In this document: positions 44,080 through 51,956 of the stretch, piece by piece | How the letters are laid out: each line of letters opens with the position of its first letter | Position numbering within the stretch: position 1 is the first letter of the stretch | Source: JAILLW01 sp045640525 | GTDB taxonomy: Bacteria; Bacillota; Clostridia; Lachnospirales; Lachnospiraceae | DNA: 51,956 nucleotides | Assembly: GCA_045640525.1 (NCBI GenBank) | Contig: JAZUFE010000030.1 | Coordinates: forward strand, 1-51,956 | Reading direction: 5' to 3' | Notes under the pieces: model-generated | Databases searched by the model: none | Seen by the model: the letters and a program-made list of their open reading frames with translations, nothing else | Told to the model about the DNA's origin: nothing | Made by a program: the position numbers and the translations under genes

Positions 44080-44618
44080 ATTTACCAAATAAATTGACAA
44101 TATTCAGAGTGATTCTTATTCCCTTTTTCATTGTTACATTGATGCTGCCGGATGTTTTTCCGCATAACGATCATATTGCACTGACAATTTTCATAGTTGC
44201 CAGTGTTACGGACTGGTTTGACGGATATTTGGCAAGAAAGAATAATCTGGTGACTAATTTCGGAAAATTCATGGATCCTTTGGCAGATAAGATGCTTATT
44301 TGCTCTGCTTTGATTTGCCTTGTGGATTTGGGCAGAATTCCAAGTTGGATGGTAATAATTATTATCATAAGAGAGTTTTTCATTCAGGGATTCAGAACTA
44401 TTGCCGCAGATAACGGTGTTGTTATTTCGGCAAGCTGGTGGGGCAAGTTTAAAACAGGATTTCAAATGTTTGCCGTAGGGTTCGCAATTGCAAAATTTCC
44501 GTGGGAAATTACTGATATTCTCGGTCAGGTATGCTTATGGGCAGCTGTTGTTTTGACTGTAATATCAATGATTGATTATGTAATAAAGAATAGAAATATA
44601 ATAAAAGAGGTTAAGTAA
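44076..44618 (+). CDS. pgsA: CDP-diacylglycerol-glycerol-3-phosphate phosphatidyltransferase
   Basis: 180 residues, polytopic. The CDP-alcohol phosphotransferase motif reads DWFDGYLARKNNLVTNFGKF then MDPLADK (about residues 47-70). It makes phosphatidylglycerol phosphate, the first step to phosphatidylglycerol and cardiolipin. It is translationally coupled to rimO and is followed ten bases later by a hybrid kinase, which may be read from the same transcript. Confidence 0.95.
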   Translation: MNLPNKLTIFRVILIPFFIVTLMLPDVFPHNDHIALTIFIVASVTDWFDGYLARKNNLVTNFGKFMDPLADKMLICSALICLVDLGRIPSWMVIIIIIREFFIQGFRTIAADNGVVISASWWGKFKTGFQMFAVGFAIAKFPWEITDILGQVCLWAAVVLTVISMIDYVIKNRNIIKEVK

Positions 44619-44628
44619 GAAGGCATAT

Positions 44629-46680
44629 ATGTTTGACCTTATTCATAATATAGATTTCGTAATTGCATCTATTTTTATACTGCTGATAATCTATCTGTCT
44701 GTAGGAAGACGATACATAAACGTGTCAGCATCAAACCGTATGTTCTATCGAATGGTTAATACGGCAATGGTGGCGTGTGTTATAGATATCATTATGAACG
44801 TTACGGAAACATATACGGATATGTTTCCGCATTTTATTGCCAATCTGTCGAGAACGGCATTCAACGTATGCGTAGGTGTCTTGACATACTTCGCATATTC
44901 TTATGTTAAGGCATATTTTGCATCCGATTCTTTAAAAGGTTTAATCAAAGTTATAGATGTAATAGCATCTTTCTTCGTGGCGGCTTTCATTATCGCAGGT
45001 GTATGTAATCTGTTCTTTGGATTCATTTCGTACGTTGACGATGATGGAGTATTTCGCAAAGGCTATTTGTATTCAATAAACTATATAGTTCCCGTAATTT
45101 TGTTGTCATTGATGCTGCTGACGGCTTTTTTGTCCCGTAAGTTCTATACCAAGGTTCAATTCAGGTCAATTGTATATTTCGTAATGATAGTGGTTCTTGG
45201 AGTAGTGGCAGAGATATTGCTTGATACTTCGACTCTGACCATTATGTTTGGCGTATCTTTGGCGATACTGGTTATCCAAATGTCTTTGGAAACTCCGGAC
45301 TACAAAAAGATGGTTGAAAGCATGGAGGCTTTGCAAAGAAGTAAAGAGGAACTGGAAAAAGCAAAAGAAACTGCGGATAAACTTCGCGCCGAAGCAGAGA
45401 CTGCAAGAATTCAAACCGAAGTTGCCTATAAGGAAGCCGAAGATGCCAAAGAAGCAGCGATTCGATCAAGAAAAATGGCAGAAGATGCCAAGGACGCAGC
45501 TGTTAGAGCCAATCAGGCCAAGAGCGATTTCCTGGCCAGGATGTCTCATGAAATCAGAACTCCCATGAATGCGATTTTGGGCATGAATGAGATGATTCTG
45601 AGAGAAACGGACGACTCTGATATTTTGGAGCATGCCAATGATGTTTCGACGGCGGCACATAATCTGTTGAATATTATCAATGATATTTTGGATTTCAGTA
45701 AAATTGAATCGGGTAAGATGCATCTGGTTGAATCCGATTACAGCATGAAGTCGCTTCTGCGTGAAGAGTATACCATGTTCACCTTCAAGGCCAGAGAGAA
45801 GAATTTGAAGTTGGTGTTTGATATTGACGAAAGCATTCCGGATGCTCTGACCGGTGACGATGTAAGAATTAAGCAGATAATTACCAATCTTTTGAGTAAT
45901 GCGGTTAAGTATACGGAGATGGGAACGGTTACGCTGAAAGCATCCCTTGAGGGTAAGGGACGTGCCAGTGCCATGATTAAATTTACCGTCAAAGATACAG
46001 GAAAAGGTATCAAAGAAGAGGATATTTGTAAGCTGTATGAGGCTTTTGAAAGAATTGATGAGAAGGCTAACAGAAATATCGAAGGTACGGGTCTTGGAAT
46101 AAATATTGTTACGCAACTGTTGACAATGATGGGTTCTAAGCTGTTCGTTGAATCTGTATACGGATTGGGAACTCAGTTCACTTTCTCATTGCGACAGGTT
46201 ATGAAGAATCCCGAGCCTATCGGAAACTTCATGGAAGTCGTGGCTACCGATAACGAAAACAGTAACACAAGACCGTTGATTAAAGCCCCCAAGGCTCATA
46301 TTTTGGTGGTTGATGACAATGTCATGAATATTAAGGTTGCAATGGGATTGCTCAAAGAAACCGGAGTACAGATTGCTTCGGCTACCGGAGGCTCCATGGC
46401 TTTGGACTTTACCAATAAGAAAAAATTCGATTTGATTTTTATGGATCATCTTATGCCCGATATGGACGGAATAGAGACTATGGACAGAGTGAGAAACCAA
46501 GAAGACGGAATGAACAAGGATACTCCTATCGTAGTGCTTACCGCCAATGCCATTAAGGGTGTTCTTGAAGAATACCTGAAGGAAGGATTCCAGGATGTTG
46601 CATTTAAACCGACAACCCAAGAAGAGCTTAACGATAAGCTTTGGAAATTCATTCCGCCCGAACTGATAGAGCATGAGTAG
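44629..46680 (+). CDS. Membrane hybrid histidine kinase with seven-helix-type N-terminus
   Basis: 683 residues. About six or seven hydrophobic segments fill residues 8-220, without a recognised extracellular domain. A long Ala/Glu/Lys coiled coil (about 228-300) leads into HisKA with LARMSHEIRTPMN, HATPase (TNLLSNAVKYT, DTGKGI, GTGLGIN) and a receiver (about 562-675) with FMDHLMPDMDG and FKPTT. The arrangement resembles the kinase at 16920-18701, so the two are probably paralogues. No Hpt or output domain is attached. The transcript ends at the strong hairpin just downstream. Confidence 0.92.
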   Translation: MFDLIHNIDFVIASIFILLIIYLSVGRRYINVSASNRMFYRMVNTAMVACVIDIIMNVTETYTDMFPHFIANLSRTAFNVCVGVLTYFAYSYVKAYFASDSLKGLIKVIDVIASFFVAAFIIAGVCNLFFGFISYVDDDGVFRKGYLYSINYIVPVILLSLMLLTAFLSRKFYTKVQFRSIVYFVMIVVLGVVAEILLDTSTLTIMFGVSLAILVIQMSLETPDYKKMVESMEALQRSKEELEKAKETADKLRAEAETARIQTEVAYKEAEDAKEAAIRSRKMAEDAKDAAVRANQAKSDFLARMSHEIRTPMNAILGMNEMILRETDDSDILEHANDVSTAAHNLLNIINDILDFSKIESGKMHLVESDYSMKSLLREEYTMFTFKAREKNLKLVFDIDESIPDALTGDDVRIKQIITNLLSNAVKYTEMGTVTLKASLEGKGRASAMIKFTVKDTGKGIKEEDICKLYEAFERIDEKANRNIEGTGLGINIVTQLLTMMGSKLFVESVYGLGTQFTFSLRQVMKNPEPIGNFMEVVATDNENSNTRPLIKAPKAHILVVDDNVMNIKVAMGLLKETGVQIASATGGSMALDFTNKKKFDLIFMDHLMPDMDGIETMDRVRNQEDGMNKDTPIVVLTANAIKGVLEEYLKEGFQDVAFKPTTQEELNDKLWKFIPPELIEHE

Positions 46681-46692
46681 CACAAGCCACGC

Positions 46693-46753
46693 AATAGACA
46701 CAAAAGATGCACCGACCAAGCTTGCTTGGGGAGGTGCATTTTTTGTGTCTATT
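46693..46753. terminator. Long hairpin terminator, probably bidirectional
   Basis: Arms 46693-46713 and 46733-46753 pair over 21 positions with one G-T mismatch; an inner stem CCAAGC/GCTTGG (46716-46729) extends it. The core stem ATGCACC/GGTGCAT is followed by TTTTTT on the plus strand and by a T-rich run on the minus strand. It separates the kinase from the downstream repeat and oxidoreductase operon. Confidence 0.9.
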
Positions 46754-46760
46754 ATGCGGC

Positions 46761-46998
46761 GCCGCACGGCGACGGTTATCGTACGCGAAGCGTGCGATAA
46801 CAGAGGGGCTTGTGCTATTCTCATTTTTGCACCGCACGGCGACGGTTATCGTACGCGAAGCGTGCGATAACAGAGGGGCTTGTGCTATTCTCATTTTTGC
46901 GCCGCACGGCGACGGTTATCGTACGCGAAGCGTGCGATAACAGAGGGGCTTGTGCTATTCCTATTTTTGCGCCGCACGGCGACGGTTATCGTACGCGA
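46761..46998 (+). repeat. Tandem 70-bp hairpin-bearing repeat, 3.4 copies
   Basis: Three full copies (46761-46830, 46831-46900, 46901-46970) and a 28-base partial copy (46971-46998) are nearly identical. Each full unit is about 56% G+C, well above its surroundings, and carries a hairpin of 12-base arms (GTTATCGTACGC and GCGTGCGATAAC, one mismatch) around GAA. Each also contains GGCTTGTGCTA, the complement of TAGCACAAGCC at the end of the kinase gene (46678-46688). Open frames across it are artefacts of a 70-base period, which reads through all three frames. Confidence 0.95.
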
Positions 46999-47045
46999 TT
47001 CCTCAGGTTCGGCAGTTTTTTATTATTACGGACACTTCTTCACTA

Positions 47046-47103
47046 TTGACAGGAAAAGATATGAGTATTATATTGAATATGTATTCAATGAACATATATT
47101 CAA
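47046..47103 (+). promoter_or_regulatory. Strong promoter overlapped by a 31-bp palindrome (TetR operator)
   Basis: TTGACA (47046-47051), 17 bp, TATATT (47069-47074). A near-perfect 31-bp palindrome (47073-47103) begins in the -10 box; its left part is the perfect ATTGAATATGTATTCAAT (47072-47089). It is placed to block initiation and most likely binds the TetR protein encoded as the second gene of this operon. Confidence 0.75.
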
Positions 47104-47117
47104 CGTGGAGGCAGTGT

Positions 47118-48599
47118 ATGGAAAAAATAGCAATAATCGGTGGCGGAATATCAGGTTTGTCAGCAGGCATTTATGCCCTGATGGGCGGGTTTGATGTGGA
47201 AATATATGAGAAAAATTCAATTCCGGGAGGAGAATGTATCGGATGGAACAGAAAAGGTTTCCATATCGACAATTGCATTCATTGGCTTACGGGTATAAGA
47301 AAAGACACCGAACTATATGAGGTGTGGGAAAAAGTAGGCGCACTGACAGATTCAACGAAATATGCCAAGCACGATGCATTTTATACATCAACCCTGAACG
47401 GACAAAAAGTAACTTTATGGGCGGATCTTGAGAGAACGCGCAAAGAACTTCTTGAAATATCACCTGAAGATGAAGCAGAGATTAATAAATTTATAGAGTA
47501 TGTGGAATATTCGAAGCAATGCTTATTCCCTGCCAAAAAGCCAATGGAGATGTGGGGGATTAAAGATTACATTGAAATGGGAAAGACAATGATGGATTTT
47601 CCAAAGGTTATGAAGGAGTTTGGGAAAGTATCACTTGCGGATTATGCGAAGAGATTTAAGCATCCGTTGTTGCGGAAATTAATGTGCGACTATCTGCCGA
47701 AGGAGTATTGCACATATTCGTTTTTGGTATCCTATGCAACTATTGTGTGCGGCAACGGTGATATACCACTTGGCGCATCACTTCAAATGTCTCTTAGAAT
47801 GGAGAAGAAATTCAAGGAACTCGGAGGAAAGATACATTATAATTCTTCAATCCGCTCCATTGAAATAGTTAAAAAGAAGGCTGTGGGAATCAGACTTGAA
47901 GATGGTTCTTTGGTTACATCCGACTATGTTATTCCTACAGTAGATACATATGTATTATTTGGCAAATTGCTTCCAAGGAAGTATATGCCGAGAAAGCTTA
48001 GTGTTGCATATGAGAATTCGAAAGCATATCCTACCCTCAGCGGATTTCAGGTAGCATTTTCTGTACCTGTTACAGAGAATACAGGGGAAACAATATTTAT
48101 TGATATTGATCCACTAAAGGTTGGAGCCAATATGTTTGACAGAATGTGTGTTAAGACTTATGGATATGATGATATATACATAAAAGAAGGAAGGTGCGTG
48201 ATTCAGACCTGTATTTCCCAAAGCGATGACGATTATGCATATTGGGAATCGCTAACTAAAGAAGAGTATGCCAGAGTTAAATGTGAACTTGCCCGAGCGA
48301 TAACAGATAGGATTGAGAAGCAATTTCCTCAATTTGCGGGAGAAATGGAATTTTTGGATGCGTGGACACCGCTTACATATAACCGGTACTGTAATGCATA
48401 CCGAGGAAGTTATATGAGCTTTGTGACAACTCCTATGGGAAAGCAGATTAAGATGAAGGGCACGGTAAAAGGGATTAAAAACATTTTTGTTGCAGGGCAG
48501 TGGACTAATTCGCCCGGTGGATTACCTGTCGCAGTAACGAGCGGTAAGTTTGCCATTCAAAGAATTCTAAAGTCAGAACGAAAAGATATAAATATATAA
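47118..48599 (+). CDS. Phytoene desaturase-like FAD/NAD(P)-binding oxidoreductase
   Basis: 493 residues. N-terminal dinucleotide-binding motif IAIIGGGISGLSAGIYALM with the acidic end of strand two in EIYEKNSIPGGECIGW; C-terminal FAD contact in NIFVAGQWTNSPGGLPVAV. This is the CrtI/carotenoid isomerase-like family, FAD-dependent desaturases, isomerases or saturases of lipid-like substrates. ATG 47118 follows TGGAGG; the longer frame would start upstream of the -35 box and is rejected. The downstream TetR regulator nine bases away and the operator before the gene suggest induction by its substrate or by a toxic lipid-like compound. Confidence 0.88.
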   Translation: MEKIAIIGGGISGLSAGIYALMGGFDVEIYEKNSIPGGECIGWNRKGFHIDNCIHWLTGIRKDTELYEVWEKVGALTDSTKYAKHDAFYTSTLNGQKVTLWADLERTRKELLEISPEDEAEINKFIEYVEYSKQCLFPAKKPMEMWGIKDYIEMGKTMMDFPKVMKEFGKVSLADYAKRFKHPLLRKLMCDYLPKEYCTYSFLVSYATIVCGNGDIPLGASLQMSLRMEKKFKELGGKIHYNSSIRSIEIVKKKAVGIRLEDGSLVTSDYVIPTVDTYVLFGKLLPRKYMPRKLSVAYENSKAYPTLSGFQVAFSVPVTENTGETIFIDIDPLKVGANMFDRMCVKTYGYDDIYIKEGRCVIQTCISQSDDDYAYWESLTKEEYARVKCELARAITDRIEKQFPQFAGEMEFLDAWTPLTYNRYCNAYRGSYMSFVTTPMGKQIKMKGTVKGIKNIFVAGQWTNSPGGLPVAVTSGKFAIQRILKSERKDINI

Positions 48600-48608
48600 G
48601 AGGTGGCG

Positions 48609-49181
48609 ATGAACAGAAAAGAACAAAAGGAAGAACGAAGAAAGCAAATACTATTTACAGCGTTAAATTTATTTGTAACCAAAGGGTATTATGAAACCAA
48701 AATTACGGATATAGCCGAGGCGGCATCAATGAGCACAGGGCTTCTATTTCACTATTATGAATCAAAGGAGGCCTTATTGGTTGCACTTGTGGGGATGGGA
48801 GCGGACGGAACCAAAATAGCGACGCAAATAAGTGAGGAAGGTCAGAACCCGGACGTGTTCTTTACTGAATTCCTGAAGTCCTTATTTGATTATTCCAAAA
48901 CACAACCATGGGTTTTTCAAATGTTTGTATTGATGGGTCAGGTAAGAAGAGCAGGTATGCCGGAAGAGGCACGAAGAATAGCATTGTCTGTGAGCACCAT
49001 AGAAAGAAGCAGTGAAATCATTAAAAATGGTCAGGCTTTGGGAGTGTTCAGGGAAGGCGACCCGATGCTTTTGTCAATATGCTTCTGGACAGCTGTGCAG
49101 GGTATAATGGAAGAGATGGCTTTTGATGAAAAAATGGAAAGTCCAAATCCTGAGTGGATTATGGCAATTCTGAGAAAATGA
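48609..49181 (+). CDS. TetR/AcrR family transcriptional regulator
   Basis: 190 residues with the N-terminal helix-turn-helix (about 8-55, LFVTKGYYETKITDIAEAA, GLLFHYYESKEALL) and a helical ligand-binding part. GAGGTGG lies close to ATG 48609; a GTG six bases earlier is the alternative. It follows the oxidoreductase by nine bases. It most likely represses this operon from the palindrome at 47073-47103 and senses a ligand related to the oxidoreductase substrate. Confidence 0.9.
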   Translation: MNRKEQKEERRKQILFTALNLFVTKGYYETKITDIAEAASMSTGLLFHYYESKEALLVALVGMGADGTKIATQISEEGQNPDVFFTEFLKSLFDYSKTQPWVFQMFVLMGQVRRAGMPEEARRIALSVSTIERSSEIIKNGQALGVFREGDPMLLSICFWTAVQGIMEEMAFDEKMESPNPEWIMAILRK

Positions 49182-49193
49182 CATTAACTTTGG

Positions 49194-49211
49194 CATTGAA
49201 CTCGTTCAATG
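49194..49211. repeat. Inverted repeat upstream of the GH31 gene
   Basis: CATTGAA-CTCG-TTCAATG is a perfect 7-base inverted repeat without a following T run. Its arms ATTGAA/TTCAAT equal the outer arms of the operator at 47072-47089, with a 4-base instead of a 6-base centre. It could be a related operator or a simple hairpin. Confidence 0.35.
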
Positions 49212-49263
49212 GTCAATAAGATGAAAGAGGGCATTACGCTTGGTGGTGTGAAAGGATAGAAAA

Positions 49264-51168
49264 GTGAAAAGATATCAGTTTGGAAATGTAATTAATACAG
49301 AGGCAGTAGTTGTTGAAGTGCCTTGTGATGAACTTAAGGATGTAAGGTTCTTAGTAGATGAAGCGGACAAGAGGTTTTCTCTTGATTTGCAAAAGAAAGA
49401 CATTGTTTATGGATTAGGTGTTGCTCCACGAGGGATGAATAAGAGAGGCTGGATATATGAGAGCAATTGCTCCGATGATCCTAATCATAGTGAGGATAAG
49501 CATTCTCTATATAGTGCTCATAACTTTTTGATGATTCAGGGCGAGAAGTCATCACTTGCCCTATTTGTTGACACACCCGGCAAAGTGACATTTGATGTGG
49601 GCTATACAGATAATGACAAGCTTGTCATATCTTTTGAAGATTTCAGCTTTGATTTATATACTTTTGAAGATAGTAATCCCACGGAGGTTATCAAAGAGTT
49701 CCGTTCGATAATAGGTGAAAGCTATATGCCACCTTTGTTTGCCTTTGGTCTGGGACAAAGTCGTTGGAGCTATAAGACTGCAGATGAAGTAAGAAAGCTT
49801 GTTGATGATTATGAGAAGGCAGGAATACCTCTTGATGCAGTGTATCTTGATATCGACTATTTGGATGACTATAAAGACTTTACGGTTTCGGAAGAACGAT
49901 TCCCTAATTTCAAGGATTTCGTAAAAGAAATGAAGGAGAAGCATATACATCTGGTGCCGATTATTGATGCCGGTGTTAAGCAGGCAGAAGGTTATGATGT
50001 ATGCTGTGAAGGCCTGGAGAAAGGATATTTTTGTAAGAAAGCCGATGGAAAAGAATTGGTTGCAGCTGTGTGGCCCGGCAAATCATACTTCCCGGATTTT
50101 TTACGCCCAGAAGTAAGAGAATGGTTTGGAAATAAGTATAAGGTATTGACGGATGCCGGAATCGATGGGTTTTGGAACGATATGAATGAACCCGCTATTT
50201 TCTATACCGAGGATCATTTGGCGGAAGTCTTTGAAAAGATTGAGGATTATAAAGGAAAGAATCTTGATATTAATGGATTTTTCGAGTTTAAGGATTTGGT
50301 AGGCGGACTTGATAATAATCCTGAAGATTACGCAAGATTTTATCACGATTATCACGGCGAAAGAATCAATCATAGTAAGGTTCATAATTTATATGGTTTT
50401 AATATGACAAGAGCTGCGGGCGAAGCTCTTAAGAAGATAGCTCCCGATAAAGATATGTTGCTCTTTTCACGTTCATCTTATATAGGAATGCATAGATATG
50501 GCGGAATCTGGACCGGAGACAATAAGTCCTGGTGGAGTCATTTACTTATGAATATTCAACAGATGCCATCGCTTAGCATGTGCGGGTTCTTATATTCCGG
50601 AGCTGATACGGGTGGCTTTGGCTGCGATTGTACAAGAGATTTGATGTTAAGATGGACTGCTTTTAGTATATTTACTCCGTTATTTAGAAACCATGCGGCG
50701 ATGGGAACCAGGCGTCAGGAATACACAGCATTCGGAGATACTGAAGATTTTAAGAATATAATTGGACTTAGGTATGCCTTATTGCCATATATTTACAGCT
50801 CTTTTGTTAATGCTGTGAAAGAGAACAGGATGTATATGTCTCCGTTATCGTTTGCTTTTCCGAATGACAATCGCGCAAGAAAAATAGAAAATCAGCTTTT
50901 GGTAGGGGATTCATTAATGATTGCTCCTGTATATAAGCAGAATGCTGAAGGACGATATGTATACCTGCCGGAAGATATGGTTATGTATCGTATGCGTTCA
51001 GTAACTGATTATGATCGTACAGAATTAAGGGCAGGGGATCATTATATCGATGTTGCATTAAATGAAGTACTCGTATTTGTTCGCAAGGGCAAAGAGATAC
51101 CTTTTGGTAAAGCTGCTAAAAATGTGGATGAAGTGAATTTCAATGAAATTCAGACTATTCTTAAATAG
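49264..51168 (+). CDS. Glycoside hydrolase family 31 alpha-glucosidase-like enzyme
   Basis: 634 residues, GTG start behind AAAGGATAG. The barrel shows FAFGLGQSRWSYKTADEVRK, the nucleophile D306 in GFWNDMNEPA and the probable acid/base D419 in GGIWTGDNKSWW, then GADTGGFGCD and LFRNHAAMGTRRQEY. GH31 enzymes remove terminal alpha-linked glucose or xylose. No signal peptide is present, so it acts inside the cell on imported oligosaccharides. It seems to stand alone: no sugar transporter is adjacent. Confidence 0.93.
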   Translation: MKRYQFGNVINTEAVVVEVPCDELKDVRFLVDEADKRFSLDLQKKDIVYGLGVAPRGMNKRGWIYESNCSDDPNHSEDKHSLYSAHNFLMIQGEKSSLALFVDTPGKVTFDVGYTDNDKLVISFEDFSFDLYTFEDSNPTEVIKEFRSIIGESYMPPLFAFGLGQSRWSYKTADEVRKLVDDYEKAGIPLDAVYLDIDYLDDYKDFTVSEERFPNFKDFVKEMKEKHIHLVPIIDAGVKQAEGYDVCCEGLEKGYFCKKADGKELVAAVWPGKSYFPDFLRPEVREWFGNKYKVLTDAGIDGFWNDMNEPAIFYTEDHLAEVFEKIEDYKGKNLDINGFFEFKDLVGGLDNNPEDYARFYHDYHGERINHSKVHNLYGFNMTRAAGEALKKIAPDKDMLLFSRSSYIGMHRYGGIWTGDNKSWWSHLLMNIQQMPSLSMCGFLYSGADTGGFGCDCTRDLMLRWTAFSIFTPLFRNHAAMGTRRQEYTAFGDTEDFKNIIGLRYALLPYIYSSFVNAVKENRMYMSPLSFAFPNDNRARKIENQLLVGDSLMIAPVYKQNAEGRYVYLPEDMVMYRMRSVTDYDRTELRAGDHYIDVALNEVLVFVRKGKEIPFGKAAKNVDEVNFNEIQTILK

Positions 51169-51358
51169 TTGTGAAATGTCTATGTAGTTTTTGCCAAAGG
51201 AATCATTAAACGAAGCAAAGCAATTTGTGGAGTATGCTATAGATTATACTTTTATCGACTAAAAACATACAGATAAATCCCAGTTTTGCTGATTGATCGG
51301 TTGCCAATATTTTTCTTGTATGACAATAACTTTACGCTATCTTTGCAATTTAATTAAA

Positions 51359-51387
51359 TTGACGAAGGTAGATGGCGGGAGTAAAAT
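51359..51387 (+). promoter_or_regulatory. Promoter of the secreted Cys-rich protein
   Basis: TTGACG (51359-51364), 17 bp, TAAAAT (51382-51387). The rest of the 276-base gap 51169-51444 shows no gene, hairpin terminator or riboswitch that I could recognise. Confidence 0.6.
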
Positions 51388-51444
51388 TTGGGTGATAGAT
51401 AGTTTGGATATTTCGGTAAATATATGTTATAGGAGGGAAAGGCT

Positions 51445-51956
51445 ATGATGAAAAGTAGGAAATTGATTAATTGCTTGATAGGCGCTTTTGTTGGGGCTTT
51501 GATTCTGACATTTTTGCCTATTAGTGCCCTGGCTGATGCCCCTGACACCAGCGGTTGGCCGACGGAGTGTTATTGTGAGGCGCATTCGGAGAATGCTCAT
51601 TTCTGGTCGACGGGAGAAAATTTTATTTATATGGTATGTGTAGAAGAACCACAGTATTGTTCAGAAGGTGTATTGTTTGACTTAGGATGGGGAAGTCAGC
51701 CGCGGAATTGCAATGAGCAAACACATACTCAGGGAGCTCCTGCGAATCTTTTAAGTGGATGGTGGTATTGTGATAGTACGGAAGAATGGAAATCATGTTC
51801 CTGTAATCATTCCAAAATTACTCCGGCGTCTGCATCCACGGCAGACATGACATCAATGCATGTTCACAAATTCGTTAAAGGAGTGATTTATGAAGCAACT
51901 ACTAATGCGGACGGACTTGAAGGAATCTATTGTGAGTCCTGTGGATTCGTTATGGA
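51445..51956 (+). CDS. Secreted Cys-rich protein, 3' end beyond the window
   Basis: The frame runs from ATG 51445, behind a strong AGGAGG, to the window edge without a stop (170 codons plus two bases). It has a signal peptide (MMKSRK, hydrophobic core about residues 8-28, likely cut after ALA). The mature part is rich in cysteine and tryptophan (CYCEAHSE, CSCNHSK) and ends with a segment HVHKFVKGVIYEATTNADG followed by CESCG. That last pattern resembles short Cys-pair repeats in surface proteins of Lachnospiraceae. Disulfide or metal-bound folding outside the cell is likely; the function is unknown. Confidence 0.75.
   Translation, partial: MMKSRKLINCLIGAFVGALILTFLPISALADAPDTSGWPTECYCEAHSENAHFWSTGENFIYMVCVEEPQYCSEGVLFDLGWGSQPRNCNEQTHTQGAPANLLSGWWYCDSTEEWKSCSCNHSKITPASASTADMTSMHVHKFVKGVIYEATTNADGLEGIYCESCGFVM

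Noticed and set aside
46761..46998. CRISPR array
   Set aside because: Units are contiguous and identical with no unique spacers, and no cas gene is present.
46673..47194. Several overlapping open frames on both strands reading related peptides (RTRSVRDNRGACAI type)
   Set aside because: They are produced by a 70-base tandem repeat whose period is not a multiple of three, so the same DNA is read in every frame. No ribosome site or conserved fold supports them.
51169..51444. Possible riboswitch before the Cys-rich secreted protein
   Set aside because: The leader after the predicted promoter is only about 50 bases and shows none of the conserved cores of known riboswitch classes.

Overview
The window looks like chromosome from a member of the Clostridia, most likely a Lachnospiraceae relative of Butyrivibrio or Roseburia. 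The grounds are a moderately AT-rich base composition (by eye, not computed), strong AGGAGG-type ribosome sites, the housekeeping order yicC-gmk-rpoZ-rimO-pgsA, a SpoVB/MurJ-type flippase, a FeoB-associated Cys-rich peptide and a very high density of hybrid histidine kinases with soluble PAS-like sensors. No rRNA, tRNA, CRISPR array, transposase or phage gene was seen.

Layout. 1-5281: tail of a small membrane protein, then a TetR repressor with an MFS exporter, an FtsX-type permease and its ABC ATPase; near-identical operators (ACCGACA-N3-TGTCGGT type) precede tetR and the MFS gene. 5332-9673: a PAS/GAF hybrid kinase broken by a frameshift, then a membrane-anchored protein and a secreted LysM protein. 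9780-13115: MATE exporter, single-domain receiver, Gfo/Idh/MocA oxidoreductase and an XRE regulator. 13197-16930: an SbcD/SbcC-like (YhaO/YhaN) pair. 16920-27556: a signalling island with a membrane hybrid kinase, a soluble [FeFe]-hydrogenase-like chemoreceptor, two more hybrid kinases, an HTH-receiver protein whose middle looks like a dead kinase dimerisation domain, an Hpt protein and a receiver/HD-GYP phosphodiesterase. 27561-31487: ACT and UPF0210/PFL pair, a LiaF-like protein with a LytTR regulator, and a divergent SPFH protein whose promoter carries a tandem LytTR-like box. 31601-35332: an envelope-lipid operon (UPF0104 flippase-like protein, pssA, psd, DUF218 protein). 35333-40808: folE, Cys-rich peptide, zinc-ribbon protein, SpoVB/MurJ-like flippase, TraX-like protein, rqcH. 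40953-46680: yicC-gmk-rpoZ-rimO-pgsA and a further membrane hybrid kinase. 46693-47103: a strong hairpin terminator, a 3.4-copy 70-bp hairpin repeat and a strong promoter overlapped by a 31-bp palindrome. 47118-51956: a phytoene-desaturase-like oxidoreductase with its TetR regulator, a GH31 glucosidase and the start of a secreted Cys-rich protein.

How it may work together (inference). In the 16.9-27.6 kb island the hybrid kinases, the free Hpt and the receiver/HD-GYP protein supply the parts of a multistep phosphorelay ending in cyclic di-GMP hydrolysis. The neighbouring chemoreceptor keeps the four cysteines expected to bind an H-cluster but lacks the proton-transfer cysteine of catalytic hydrogenases, so it is better read as a hydrogen or redox sensor than as an enzyme. 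The HTH-pseudoDHp-receiver protein may be a dimerisation or phosphate-sink partner of the adjacent kinases. This island is the best candidate in the window for an undescribed system.
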